The notes: generated by a model from the sequence alone, not told the origin. Shown: positions 24,393 to 32,636, counted from the first letter of the stretch. The stretch is 32,995 nucleotides of DNA from Planctomycetota bacterium (GCA_016191165.1 JACPPF010000070.1:1-32995), one strand, 5' to 3'. Numbers and translations are program-made.

Positions 24393-24947
24393 ATGTCCAC
24401 CGTTGCACAAAAACTACTGACCGCTGAAGAGTTCTTTCTGCTTCCCGATCCCGGTGGCGGACGGCAGCAAGAACTCGTGCGCGGGGAGGTCATCGTTATG
24501 CCGCCTCCTGAGGGATTGCATGGCGCGACTTGCGTAAGGACGGTGCACCGCTTGAGCAACTTTGTCCATGCCGGCCCCGGCGGGACGCTCGTTTGCAACG
24601 ATACCGGCTTCATCACCGAACGCGATCCTGATAGCGTGCGCGGACCCGATATCTCGTACTGGGCCAAGGGACGGCTCGCGGAAATCCCCGTTGGCTACAT
24701 TGAGATTCCCCCGGACATGCTGGTCGAGGTTCTATCGCCGAGCAACACCACGAAGAAAATCCTGGAAAAACTGCGCGAGTACTTCGCCAAAGGCGTGCGC
24801 CTGGTGTGGGTCATCTCGCCTGAAGATCGCACCCTTACCGTCTACCGCCAACCGGACGAGGGCCGATTGCTTCACGAAACGGCGAAGGCGACCGGCGAGG
24901 ATGTGCTGCCGGGGTTTGAATGCCGGGTAAGCGATTTGTTGCCGTGA
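24393..24947 (+). CDS. Uma2 family endonuclease (DUF820)
   Basis: The product has 184 residues, the usual Uma2 length. Landmarks are LLTAEEFFLLPDPGGGRQQELVRGEVIVM at the start, RGPDISYWAKGRL in the middle and MLVEVLSPSNTTKKILEKLR, YFAKGVRLVWVISPEDRTLTVY toward the end. The Asp of GPDIS and the Glu of VEVLSP are the expected metal-binding residues. GGAGGGAGACGTCG precedes the ATG. It follows the HicB-like gene by about 100 bases but has its own candidate -10 box. It differs considerably from the Uma2 protein at 21480, which fits family expansion by ancient duplication or transfer rather than a local copy. Confidence 0.9.
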   Translation: MSTVAQKLLTAEEFFLLPDPGGGRQQELVRGEVIVMPPPEGLHGATCVRTVHRLSNFVHAGPGGTLVCNDTGFITERDPDSVRGPDISYWAKGRLAEIPVGYIEIPPDMLVEVLSPSNTTKKILEKLREYFAKGVRLVWVISPEDRTLTVYRQPDEGRLLHETAKATGEDVLPGFECRVSDLLP

Positions 24948-24965
24948 ACCCTTAATCACTGTCAA

Positions 24966-25072
24966 GCGGAACGATACCAGCCCCATGCGCAAGCGTGGGG
25001 GTTTGGACAGCCTCCCAAAACCCCCAGCTGGCGCTGGGGGCTAGTCAAGTGCTCTTCGACGAACGGTATTGG
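24966..25072 (+). repeat. 107-bp dispersed repeat, copy 2
   Basis: This is the direct-orientation partner of 14190-14296, ungapped and about 85% identical by eye. It holds palindromes CCCCatgcgcaagcgtGGGG and CCCCCAGctggcgCTGGGGG. It sits between convergent genes. Confidence 0.75.
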
Positions 25073-25129
25073 CGGTGGCAGTAAGCCGGCCTGCAACATG
25101 TCATGCAACCATGGGCTCATCGCTAAGGT

Positions 25130-26203
25130 CTACGGCCCGGGCGGCGGCCCAAGGGCGCCTTTCGGTAGCGGCACCGGCGTGCCAAGTTTGGGCGGCGCCG
25201 GCAGCGGCGTGCCGAGCTTGGGGGCGGGCGGCAGCGGCTGTCCTCCACCAGACGGTAGCGGTTGACCCAACTCCACGCTCATCATCCGCCACTCGACCAC
25301 GGCTTCCCCCGTCGCGATCGGCACGCCGGCGCCGCCTGGTGTGCTCGGATCGGGCGGCCGGATTATCTCGACGCTCACGCGATTCACGCCATTGCCCAGC
25401 TCAAGCAGGGCCATGCGCGCGCGGGCCAACCCATTGAGATCGGTGGACACGATAACTTCTCTTGCCTGGCTGGCCAGAAACAAGGCGGGCGGACCATCCT
25501 GGATGCGATAGCGCACGCGGTACTTGGCGATCGGCTTGCGTTCCGTGACGCTCACGATACGGGTTACCAGTTCGTGGCTGATGTTCGATTTCACGACAGC
25601 CCGCGGCGGAAACTCCCAGCTCGCATCCACCCAGCGAACCACTGCCGTTTGCATACGCTTGTCCCAGTTGGAAATCGCGGGGACCACGACCTGAATGTGC
25701 GTATCCCCTTCCCGGGGCGAGCTGACGACGCACCACGATTGCCCGGGCCGAAGCATGATGTCGTCGAGCTTGCTGGAATTGCCTCGCGAAAGCCGCTGCT
25801 CGTGTCCGCAGGTGTAACTGACGGCGCGATTGCCGTCAACGCTCCCGCGCCCCGGGAGCACGCCGCTTTCATCGACCTCGACGAGTTCCCCGTTGCCGAC
25901 GATCCACTCGACCCGGCGATTGCGGCGCGGCGTACCGGCGGCATCGCGCACGGTCGCCAGCACGACAACCTGCGTGCCAACCTGGCAGGTCATGTTTTTC
26001 GGCTCAACGACCAGCTCGATGGCCTGCGGATCAAAATTGGCGTAATAGCCCGGCCCGACAGGCCTGGCATGGGTGGGCACGTTGTCGCCACTCGGCACCA
26101 AGTAGGGGAAATAGCTTGGATTCTGGCTCAGGCCAAGGCAACCGTTTGCGCAGCACGCGACGGGCGCCAGGATCAAGAACCCCAGTAGTCCCAGGCGTGA
26201 CAT
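25130..26203 (-). CDS. Exported Ig-like domain protein (possible lipoprotein)
   Basis: The product has 357 residues from ATG 26203 (GAGGAG upstream). The N-terminus (MSRLGLLGFLILAPVACCANGC) is a signal sequence with several cysteines; a lipoprotein cleavage site is possible but not canonical. The segment ELVVEPKNMTCQVGTQVVVLATVRDAAGTPRRNRRVEW resembles bacterial Ig-like (invasin/BIG) domains, and a second similar domain may start at VVRWVDASWEFPP. The C-terminus is a proline-rich repeat (LGTPLPAPPKLGTPVPLP), probably disordered. It is likely a cell-surface or periplasmic protein of unknown function. It is divergent from the epimerase gene. Confidence 0.75.
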   Translation of the reverse strand: MSRLGLLGFLILAPVACCANGCLGLSQNPSYFPYLVPSGDNVPTHARPVGPGYYANFDPQAIELVVEPKNMTCQVGTQVVVLATVRDAAGTPRRNRRVEWIVGNGELVEVDESGVLPGRGSVDGNRAVSYTCGHEQRLSRGNSSKLDDIMLRPGQSWCVVSSPREGDTHIQVVVPAISNWDKRMQTAVVRWVDASWEFPPRAVVKSNISHELVTRIVSVTERKPIAKYRVRYRIQDGPPALFLASQAREVIVSTDLNGLARARMALLELGNGVNRVSVEIIRPPDPSTPGGAGVPIATGEAVVEWRMMSVELGQPLPSGGGQPLPPAPKLGTPLPAPPKLGTPVPLPKGALGPPPGP

Positions 26204-26267
26204 GGGCGCAAGCGCTCCTCCATGAACGACCGCGTTCCGTTGCCCGTATACGGCAAGCGCGCCAGCG

Positions 26268-26297
26268 TTGCAAGGCGAATCCGCGCATTCATACAAT
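26268..26297 (+). promoter_or_regulatory. Sigma-70-like promoter for the epimerase gene
   Basis: TTGCAA (26268-26273), an 18-base spacer and TACAAT (26292-26297) lie about 60 bases before the ATG at 26359, in the divergent intergenic region. Confidence 0.5.
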
Positions 26298-26358
26298 ATT
26301 CGCGTTGTAGACCTCCTCCCCCCGCTTGTGCGGGAGCCTCGCTAGAAGGAAAACCACC

Positions 26359-27207
26359 ATGAAAACCGGCATGAACCTGCTCCTCTGGACCACCCACGTC
26401 ACCGATGCCCTCTTTCCGCTGATGGCGAAAATCAAGGCGACCGGTTTCGACGGCGTCGAGATCCCGCTCTTCGAGGGCGACGTGGCTCACTACAAGGCGA
26501 TCGCGGCGGAACTGAAAAAGCAGGGGCTTGGTTGCACGACCGTCACCGTCGTTGGGCCGGACGCGAACCCGATCAGCCCGGATGCCGCGATTCGCAAGGC
26601 GGCGGTCGAACGCCATCGCTGGGCCATCGAGATGACCGCGATCATGGGCGGCGAGAACCTTTGCGGCCCTTACCACTCGCCGCTCGCGGTCTTCTCCGGC
26701 GAGCCGCCGACCGAGGACGAGAAGAAACGCTGCGTCGAAGTCTGCCAGCAGTCGGCCGAGATCGCCAAGGAGCACAAGGTTAACCTGTGCATCGAGTATC
26801 TCAATCGCTTCGAATGTTACTTCCTCACAACGGCAGCGCAGGCGAAGGAACTGGTGCAGCGCGTCAATCATCCAAACTTCAAGACGATGTATGACACGTT
26901 CCATGCGAACATCGAGGAGAAGAATGCGGCTCAAACCATCAAGGCACTATACCCGCATTTTGGCCACGTGCATATCAGCGAAAGCGACCGTGGCACTCCG
27001 GGAACAGGTATGGTCCACTGGGACGAAACGTTCAAGGCGTTGCGCGAAGTCAAATACGACGGTTGGATGGTAATCGAGGCATTCGGCCGGGCGCTGCCGG
27101 CGCTGGCCGCGGCGACCAAGGTATGGCGTGACTTGTTCCCATCGTCGGATGAAGTGTACACGAAGGGGCAGGCGTTCATCCAGGAGAAGTGGAGGCAGTT
27201 TGCGTGA
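26359..27207 (+). CDS. Sugar phosphate isomerase/epimerase (D-tagatose 3-epimerase-like TIM barrel)
   Basis: The product has 282 residues from an ATG preceded by AGAAGGAAAACC. It has the xylose-isomerase-like TIM-barrel pattern (GFDGVEIPLFEGD near 29-41). The four metal ligands fit D-tagatose/D-psicose 3-epimerases exactly in spacing: Glu146 (CIEYLNRFE), Asp179 (TMYDTFHANIEE), His205 (HVHISESDRG) and Glu240 (WMVIEAFG), with gaps of 33, 26 and 35. It should use a divalent metal to interconvert keto-sugars or related polyol intermediates in the cytoplasm. The true substrate (ketohexose, hydroxypyruvate, inosose) is not settled. The Gfo/Idh genes nearby fit a polyol or sugar pathway. Confidence 0.9.
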   Translation: MKTGMNLLLWTTHVTDALFPLMAKIKATGFDGVEIPLFEGDVAHYKAIAAELKKQGLGCTTVTVVGPDANPISPDAAIRKAAVERHRWAIEMTAIMGGENLCGPYHSPLAVFSGEPPTEDEKKRCVEVCQQSAEIAKEHKVNLCIEYLNRFECYFLTTAAQAKELVQRVNHPNFKTMYDTFHANIEEKNAAQTIKALYPHFGHVHISESDRGTPGTGMVHWDETFKALREVKYDGWMVIEAFGRALPALAAATKVWRDLFPSSDEVYTKGQAFIQEKWRQFA

Positions 27208-27242
27208 TACAATGATCGGAAACCATGAACGAAGGGCAAGTC

Positions 27243-27683
27243 ATGAAAACAAACGGGAAACACAAGATGGGAAGGATCACTCTGGATTTGGAAGTGCTCA
27301 ACAATCGAGACGTAGACAGTGCATTGAGCGGCGACATGGATTGGACAAAGATCCGTCACAAAACCATTCAAGGCATTGTGGACACCGGCGCTACGCGCCT
27401 TGTTTTGCCGCTCTCGATCGTGAAAGAACTCGGATTGCCGTTAAGCGACAACCAAATCGAGGTTCGCTATGCCAATGGCCGCAAGAGCCTGCGCACCGAG
27501 GTCAGAGAGGTTCTGGTTCGTTTACAGGGCCGTGAGGGCGTGTATCGCGCAATCGTCGAACCGAAACGCGACACGGCATTGATCGGCGCAATTGTCCTGG
27601 AAGACATGGATTTCCTCGTCGATTGCACCAAGCTCCGATTGGTGCCGCGCGATCCGGATCATATCGTCAGCGAGATCGAGTAG
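27243..27683 (+). CDS. Retropepsin-like (clan AA) aspartic protease family protein
   Basis: The product has 146 residues from ATG 27243 (AAGGGC upstream); an alternative ATG at 27225 adds six residues but lies only 12 bases after a TACAAT -10-like box. The retropepsin-type motif IVDTGATRLVLP starts at residue 45, with Asp47 as the single catalytic aspartate, which would require a dimer. A second conserved strand is ALIGAIVLEDMDFLVD. Such small bacterial clan AA proteins are common next to toxin-antitoxin and Uma2 genes in planctomycetes, with unknown substrates. The small ORF at 27704 follows by 20 bases. Confidence 0.82.
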   Translation: MKTNGKHKMGRITLDLEVLNNRDVDSALSGDMDWTKIRHKTIQGIVDTGATRLVLPLSIVKELGLPLSDNQIEVRYANGRKSLRTEVREVLVRLQGREGVYRAIVEPKRDTALIGAIVLEDMDFLVDCTKLRLVPRDPDHIVSEIE

Positions 27684-27703
27684 AAAAGCCTGCGAGGCAT
27701 TCG

Positions 27704-27892
27704 ATGGCCACTTCGTTGGTTCATGTTCTGACGATCATCGGAAGGGCTGCACAAGACGTGGAGTCCGTTTGCGAGAACTTGCTTGCGAAAAGAAATCCTC
27801 GCGAACATAACGGACACGGCTCGGACAATTGGTCCACCGACGATCACGTTGAAATCGAGTATTTTTGCCCGAATCTGATAGTCGACCCTTGA
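27704..27892 (+). CDS. Small hypothetical protein, 62 residues
   Basis: The ATG follows TGCGAGGCATTCG. The product MATSLVHVLTIIGRAAQDVES is helical, then charged, and ends EIEYFCPNLIVDP. No family is recognised. The frame sits between the retropepsin-like gene (20 bases upstream) and the frameshifted membrane gene (15 bases downstream), which suggests an operon member. Spurious coding is possible. Confidence 0.45.
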   Translation: MATSLVHVLTIIGRAAQDVESVCENLLAKRNPREHNGHGSDNWSTDDHVEIEYFCPNLIVDP

Positions 27893-27907
27893 AGAGGCGA
27901 TCCGCGC

Positions 27908-28553
27908 ATGAATGAAACGCCCACCCAAACCCATCCCCGATTCCCCCTCCTTGGCGTCCTGCTCATCCTCATTGGCGGCGTTATTGGCGCGCTCAGCTAT
28001 CCGGTCTCGCAGGCCAGTCATGCCATATCAAAGGAAGTCCAGCGCAACGTCGGCAAAGAGCAGGCGCGGGCGGTGGCTCAAGGGGCGGTGAAGGCGGGAG
28101 AAAAAGGCTGGCGCTTCGCGCTCCGGCGCCGCGACGATAACAATGTGTTCCTGGATGTCGCCAGGTCCATCGTGGCGATCCTCGCGCTGGTCTGGTGTTG
28201 CCGCGTCTGTCTGATGGGATTCATTACCGAACTCGTCATCGAGCCGATTGGCCGGGCGCTGGGCATCGCGGCCCAGTTCAGCGTCTACACGATGGCGGGG
28301 TTCTTCGTGGGCTTTTGGCGTTCTGCACATGGTGGCGGGCGTTGGCGCCCTGCGGGGACGAGGATGGACGCGCTTGTTCGCCCGGCCGTTGCTCGTTCTG
28401 GATGGCTGTCAGGGGCTCTGCTTTATCGGGGCAAGTCCGGCGCTCTGGAGTGTGGACGATCCGACTCAAGGGATCGTCTCGCTCTGTTTGGGTCTGCTGC
28501 TGGTGTCGGTTTGTTTTCCGGCTGCTTCGGCATTCGGCCGGGTGGCCAAGTAA
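27908..28553 (+). pseudogene. Frameshifted small membrane protein
   Basis: From ATG 27908 the frame reads FPLLGVLLILIGGVIGALSY (helix 1), a charged helix, IVAILALVWCCRVCLMGFI (helix 2) and YTMAGFFVGF, then turns into low-quality, Arg/Gly-rich sequence. A second frame continues from the same point as GVLHMVAGVGALRGRG, then LLVLDGCQGLCFIGASPALW and LCLGLLLVSVCFPAASAFG, ending at 28553. One extra T in the run 28313-28316 accounts for the change; without it the product is about 214 residues with four or five helices. The cause could be a real mutation, a sequencing error or programmed +1 shifting. No family is recognised. Confidence 0.65.
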
Positions 28554-28557
28554 GACG

Positions 28558-28587
28558 AAGGCCCAGGGACGTTTATCCCGGGGCCTT
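28558..28587. terminator. Bidirectional hairpin between convergent genes
   Basis: AAGGCCC-a-GGGA ... TCCC-g-GGGCCTT forms an 11-bp stem with one mismatch and a 6-base loop. It lies directly after the membrane protein stop and about 25 bases beyond the minus-strand DUF1501 stop. A T-run (gttttttct) is present at about 28604 on the plus side, too far for a classical intrinsic terminator on that strand, but position and symmetry fit a shared terminator. Confidence 0.65.
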
Positions 28588-28611
28588 ACGGAATGCGCTG
28601 ATTGTTTTTTC

Positions 28612-29946
28612 TCAGAGGATTTCCCTGATCGGCCTTCCGTTGCTTACGATCGGCACCGGCCGGCCTTCGGGCGTGTAGAACTCCTCGTTGATGTCGATGC
28701 CCATGAGATGATAGATCGTCGCCATCAGGTCTTCGGGGCCATGCGGGTTGTTGGCGGGGCGTTCGGCGCGGGCATCGGACGCACCGATGGCGCGGCCGCC
28801 CTTGATGCCGCCGCCCCCCACCGCAACCGTGAACGCTGGGCCCCAGTGATCGCGGCCGGCGTTGCGGTTGATCCTTGGCGTGCGGCCAAATTCGCCGGTG
28901 ACAACGACAAGGGTGTTTTGCAGGCGGCCTCGATCGGCAAGGTCACGAAACAGAGTGGACAGCCCGGCGTCGAGGGCCGGAAGCAGCTCACGGCGAAGCG
29001 TCAGGAAGTTGTTGTCGTGCGTGTCCCAGTTGGTGTGATCGATCGTCACGCAGCGCACGCCCGCTTCCACCAGGCGCCGCGCCATCAGACACGATTGGCC
29101 CAGCGTATTGCGGCCGTACTCGTCGCGCAGGCGTGCGGATTCGGCTTGCAGATCAAACGCCCGGCGCGCCTCGGGGGACACCATCAAATTGAAGGCTTCG
29201 CGTTGATAATCGCTGACCGCCCGGGCGTGCGAATTTGCCGTGCGTTCCACGGACGCCTGATAGCGATCCAGCTGGCGCAGCAGTTCGCGGCGTGATTCTA
29301 GCCGGGTCGCGGCGAGGGTAGGCGGCGGGACGATGTCGGGTACCGTGAAGTTGGGAGCGTTCGGATCGGCGTCGATCACGAACGGGGCCGCCGTCGTGCC
29401 GAGATAGGCCGGCCCGCCGCTGGCGTGCATGCGTGGCAGCGCAACGTTCGCCGGCACCCCGCCACGCGGGCCAAGCTTCCTTGCCACAACCGAACCGACC
29501 GCGGGACGCTGATTGTTCGGACTCAGGTTCGGATTGAACCCGGCCACCGGGAAATAGCCGGTCAGCATGTAGTGGTCGGCCGGCCCGTGGTCGGAGTTGT
29601 GATGCCGGAACGAGCGAATCAGCGAGAACTTGTCCATTTGCCGGGCGATCCGCGGCACATGCTCGCAGACCCGGATGCCGGTGACGTTGGTGGCGATCGG
29701 ATTGAACTCGCCACGGAATTCCGTGGGCGCATTCGGCTTGAGATCAAAGGTATCGATCGTGCTGAGCCCCCCCTTGAGGAAGAGGTAGATGACCGAGATG
29801 TCGCGCGTCGACTGGCCGCGCGTACGAGCGCGTTCTTGAGCGTGCAGAATCGACGGCACGTTGAGGCCCGCGCCGAACAGGCCGGCGGCGCCGAGATGCA
29901 AAAAGTCGCGGCGTGAGAAACCGTCGCAGAATCGTTTAGCGCTCAT
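28612..29946 (-). CDS. DUF1501 protein with twin-arginine signal
   Basis: The product has 444 residues. The Tat signal is FSRRDFLHLGAAGLFGAGL (arginines at 12-13). Landmarks shared with the DUF1501 protein at 11430: LFLKGGLSTIDTFDLKPNAP, VTIDHTNWDTHDNNF, TGEFGRTPRI, GRDHWGPAFTVAVGGG and the ending DLMATIYHLMGIDINEEF. The domain belongs to the alkaline phosphatase/sulfatase-like superfamily, but catalytic activity has not been shown for most members. No DUF1549/DUF1553 cytochrome partner is adjacent. GGGGGACTTGCC precedes the ATG. It is divergent from the Tat-exported Gfo/Idh gene at 30162, and the two may share a regulatory region. Confidence 0.9.
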   Translation of the reverse strand: MSAKRFCDGFSRRDFLHLGAAGLFGAGLNVPSILHAQERARTRGQSTRDISVIYLFLKGGLSTIDTFDLKPNAPTEFRGEFNPIATNVTGIRVCEHVPRIARQMDKFSLIRSFRHHNSDHGPADHYMLTGYFPVAGFNPNLSPNNQRPAVGSVVARKLGPRGGVPANVALPRMHASGGPAYLGTTAAPFVIDADPNAPNFTVPDIVPPPTLAATRLESRRELLRQLDRYQASVERTANSHARAVSDYQREAFNLMVSPEARRAFDLQAESARLRDEYGRNTLGQSCLMARRLVEAGVRCVTIDHTNWDTHDNNFLTLRRELLPALDAGLSTLFRDLADRGRLQNTLVVVTGEFGRTPRINRNAGRDHWGPAFTVAVGGGGIKGGRAIGASDARAERPANNPHGPEDLMATIYHLMGIDINEEFYTPEGRPVPIVSNGRPIREIL

Positions 29947-30078
29947 AAGGCAAGTCCCCCCTGGTTATGAATTATTAAACCAGATTGCCGGGCAAAAGCC
30001 AAGCGATTTCTGGTGCTTTCAGGCCACCTTCAGGCGGACCGTCGATGGCACACGTTTAGCCGCGGGCCGTATTACTCA

Positions 30079-30106
30079 TTGAAGTCCGCCTCCGTTCGGT
30101 TACAAT
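30079..30106 (+). promoter_or_regulatory. Sigma-70-like promoter for the Tat Gfo/Idh gene
   Basis: TTGAAG (30079-30084), a 16-base spacer and TACAAT (30101-30106) lie 55 bases before the ATG at 30162. Confidence 0.55.
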
Positions 30107-30161
30107 CGACAGGCGCCCGCCAGTGTGGCAAGGCTCCGCGGCCAAGCAAGTGGGAGAAACC

Positions 30162-31244
30162 ATGAACGAACACCAACGTCGGGACTTTCTGAAAGCTGTC
30201 GGCGCCGGGGCCGTCCTTCCCAACCTCCTCGCGGCTGGAAACGCTGACACGCAACCAGCGCGCCATCGCATCAAGATCGGGCAGATCGGCGTCGGTCACG
30301 CCCATGCCAGCAAGCTTTCCGTATACCGCGCCTCGGCTGACTACGAGGTTGTCGGTATCGTCGAGCCCGATGCGGCTTTGCGCAAACAGGCCCAGAGTCG
30401 TGAAGTCTACCGCGGTCTGCGCTGGATGTCGCAGAAACAATTGCTGGGCACGCCCGGCCTTCAAGCGGTCCTGGTGGAAACGCGGGTCGGCGATCTCTTG
30501 CGGACCGCGGAGGCGTGCGTCAACGCCCGCAAGCATGTTCATATCGACAAACCCGCGGGCCAATCGTTGCCCCAGTTTCGTCGAATCCTGGCCGCAGCCA
30601 CGAAGCAAAAACTGCTCGTGCAGATGGGTTACATGTTCCGCTACAACCCGGCGGTCGTGCTGCTGCGCGATTTTCTCAGGCAGGGCTGGCTGGGCGAGGT
30701 GTTCGAGGTGCACGCCGTCATGAGCAAGGTCGTCGATCCGGCAGGCCGGCGCAGGCTGGCCGATTTTCGCGGCGGTATGATGTTCGAGCTCGGCTGTCAC
30801 ATTCTCGATCTGGTCATCGGCGTTCTGGGCAGGCCGCGCGAGGTTACCGCGTTCGCCCAACATGCGTCCCGTCTCGACGACCAATTGACCGACAACATGT
30901 TGGCCGTTCTCTCCTACCCACGCGCCACCGCCACGGTGCGATCGAGCGCGATGGAGGTCGAGGGCGTCCAGCGACGTCACCTCGTTGTCTGCGGAACGGA
31001 AGGGACGTTCCACATTCAACCGCTCGACAATCCGTCGGCGCGGGTGGCTCTTTCAAGAGCGCGCGGCAGGTACAAGAGCGGCTACCAGGACATCCGCTTT
31101 CCGCGCTACCATCGGTACGTTGACGACGCTGCCGACATGGCGCGCATTATCCGCGGCGAGAAGACCTCCGATTTTTCAAGCGCGCACGACCTGACCGTTC
31201 AGGAAGCCTTGCTGCGTTCGTGCAACCTGCCCATCAACACATGA
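30162..31244 (+). CDS. Gfo/Idh/MocA family oxidoreductase with Tat signal
   Basis: The product has 360 residues. The Tat signal is NEHQRRDFLKAVGAGAVLP (arginines at 6-7); the Rossmann motif follows as KIGQIGVGHAHASKL. The family EKP motif appears as IDKPAGQ, a conservative Glu to Asp change. MFELGCHILDLVIG carries the conserved histidine of the substrate domain. Such exported Gfo/Idh proteins are frequent in planctomycetes; they probably bind the cofactor before export. Substrate unknown. The start at 30162 is chosen for the GGGAGAAACC site and for the Tat signal at the N-terminus. A second Tat Gfo/Idh gene follows after 99 bases. Confidence 0.9.
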   Translation: MNEHQRRDFLKAVGAGAVLPNLLAAGNADTQPARHRIKIGQIGVGHAHASKLSVYRASADYEVVGIVEPDAALRKQAQSREVYRGLRWMSQKQLLGTPGLQAVLVETRVGDLLRTAEACVNARKHVHIDKPAGQSLPQFRRILAAATKQKLLVQMGYMFRYNPAVVLLRDFLRQGWLGEVFEVHAVMSKVVDPAGRRRLADFRGGMMFELGCHILDLVIGVLGRPREVTAFAQHASRLDDQLTDNMLAVLSYPRATATVRSSAMEVEGVQRRHLVVCGTEGTFHIQPLDNPSARVALSRARGRYKSGYQDIRFPRYHRYVDDAADMARIIRGEKTSDFSSAHDLTVQEALLRSCNLPINT

Positions 31245-31343
31245 AAACGGCGCCGTGCCCTGTGGCGCGGCGAGCCCCCGAGTTTGCTCAAGGCTGGATC
31301 ACCTGCCCGTGAAGAATCTCATGGCCAGGTACTGGAGCTTCAG

Positions 31344-32636
31344 ATGAAATCCACACGACGTTCCTTTCTTTCTTCTTCGATGGCCACCGCTGCGACGCTC
31401 GCCGCCACGAGCGAGGTACTCGGCGCGGGCGAGCGCATCGGCGTCGCGGTCGTCGGCGTCAACGGCATGGGGCATGCCCACGTGCGAACCCTGGCGGCCA
31501 ACAAGGGCGCTCGCCTTGTCGCCATCTGCGATATCGACCCGATGCCACGCGCTCGCGCGGTCAAGACGGTGCAGGACGCCAAACGCTCGGCGCCAACCCA
31601 AGTCGAAGACTTCCGCCGCCTGCTCGACAACAAGGAGATCCAGGCACTGGTCATCGCCACGCCTCACCACTGGCACATGCCGATCGCTCTGCGGGCCATG
31701 GCAGCCGGCAGGGACGTTTATGTTGAAAAGCCCGCCTCGCACGTCTTTCGCGAAGGCCGATTGCTGGTCGAGGCGGCCCAAAAGCATCGACGCATTGTGC
31801 AACATGGCACGCAGATGCGCTCCAGTCCCGTCACGGTTCGCGCCGCCGAGGTTCTCGCTTCCGGCATTCTCGGCACGATCAAGGTCACCAAGGCCTGGAA
31901 CTGCCAGCGCCAGGTTTCCCCCAAGCCCAGCGCCGACGGCAACACGCCCAAGGGCGTCAATTACGACCTCTGGCTCGGTCCTGCGCCGCAACGGAAGTTC
32001 AATCGCGTTCGTTTTCATCGAAGCTGGCGGCTCTTCCGCGATTACGGCAACGGCGACATCGGCGATGATGGTATTCACGACCTCGACATGGCGCGCTGGG
32101 GGCTCGGCGAAACGACCCACCCCATCAAAATCACCGCCCATGGCTCGCGCGTCGATCCCGACCTTGGCGCACGCGAATACCCGGACAACATGATGGTCAC
32201 CTACGAATACGCCAGTGGCAAAGTGCTCATCTATGAAGATCGGCAATACACCCCGTATGGCCTTCATGGCGTGGACAGCGGCAATGCGTTCTATGGCACA
32301 CGCGGGTACATGATCTTTTCACGCCGCGGTTTCTTCCAGGTCTTTCTCGGCGAGCGCGAAGAGCGCGGCCCCGCCCTGGGCGAGCGCGGCCGGGTCGGTA
32401 CGCCCCTCCCGGCGCACATGGAGAACTTTCTGGCTTGCATCCGGAATCGCCGCCCCACGAGCGCGCCAGCGGACGTCGCCCATCTCTCCGCCGGACTTGT
32501 CCATCTGGGTGAAATTGCTTATCGCACTGGCCGCATCCTGCGTTTCGACCCGAAGACGGAAACCTTCCGCGATGACCGGGACGCCAATGCCCTGTTGACC
32601 AAGGAGTATCGAAAGCCGTGGGGATTGAACGGCTGA
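31344..32636 (+). CDS. Gfo/Idh/MocA family oxidoreductase with Tat signal
   Basis: The product has 430 residues. The Tat signal is MKSTRRSFLSSSMATAATLA, and the Rossmann motif is VAVVGVNGMGHAHVR. VYVEKPASH holds the EKP motif, and GDIGDDGIHDLDMARWGLG the conserved histidine. The longer C-terminal part, with YEYASGKVLIYEDRQYTPYG and TPLPAHMENFLACIRNRRP, is typical of the exported planctomycete subgroup. TGGAGCTTCAG precedes the ATG at 31344; the frame open to 31284 is not needed. It is probably co-transcribed with the gene at 30162, although identity between the two is low. Confidence 0.92.
   Translation: MKSTRRSFLSSSMATAATLAATSEVLGAGERIGVAVVGVNGMGHAHVRTLAANKGARLVAICDIDPMPRARAVKTVQDAKRSAPTQVEDFRRLLDNKEIQALVIATPHHWHMPIALRAMAAGRDVYVEKPASHVFREGRLLVEAAQKHRRIVQHGTQMRSSPVTVRAAEVLASGILGTIKVTKAWNCQRQVSPKPSADGNTPKGVNYDLWLGPAPQRKFNRVRFHRSWRLFRDYGNGDIGDDGIHDLDMARWGLGETTHPIKITAHGSRVDPDLGAREYPDNMMVTYEYASGKVLIYEDRQYTPYGLHGVDSGNAFYGTRGYMIFSRRGFFQVFLGEREERGPALGERGRVGTPLPAHMENFLACIRNRRPTSAPADVAHLSAGLVHLGEIAYRTGRILRFDPKTETFRDDRDANALLTKEYRKPWGLNG

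Noticed and set aside
25262-26188. Open frame of 308 codons on the plus strand
   Set aside because: It is His/Arg-rich and antisense to the Ig-like surface protein gene, which has a signal peptide and recognisable domains.
28195-29295. Open frame of 366 codons on the plus strand
   Set aside because: It runs across the terminator hairpin at 28558-28587 and antisense to the DUF1501 gene; composition is typical of a shadow frame.
31299-32267. Open frame of 322 codons on the minus strand
   Set aside because: It is antisense to a Gfo/Idh gene with all expected motifs.
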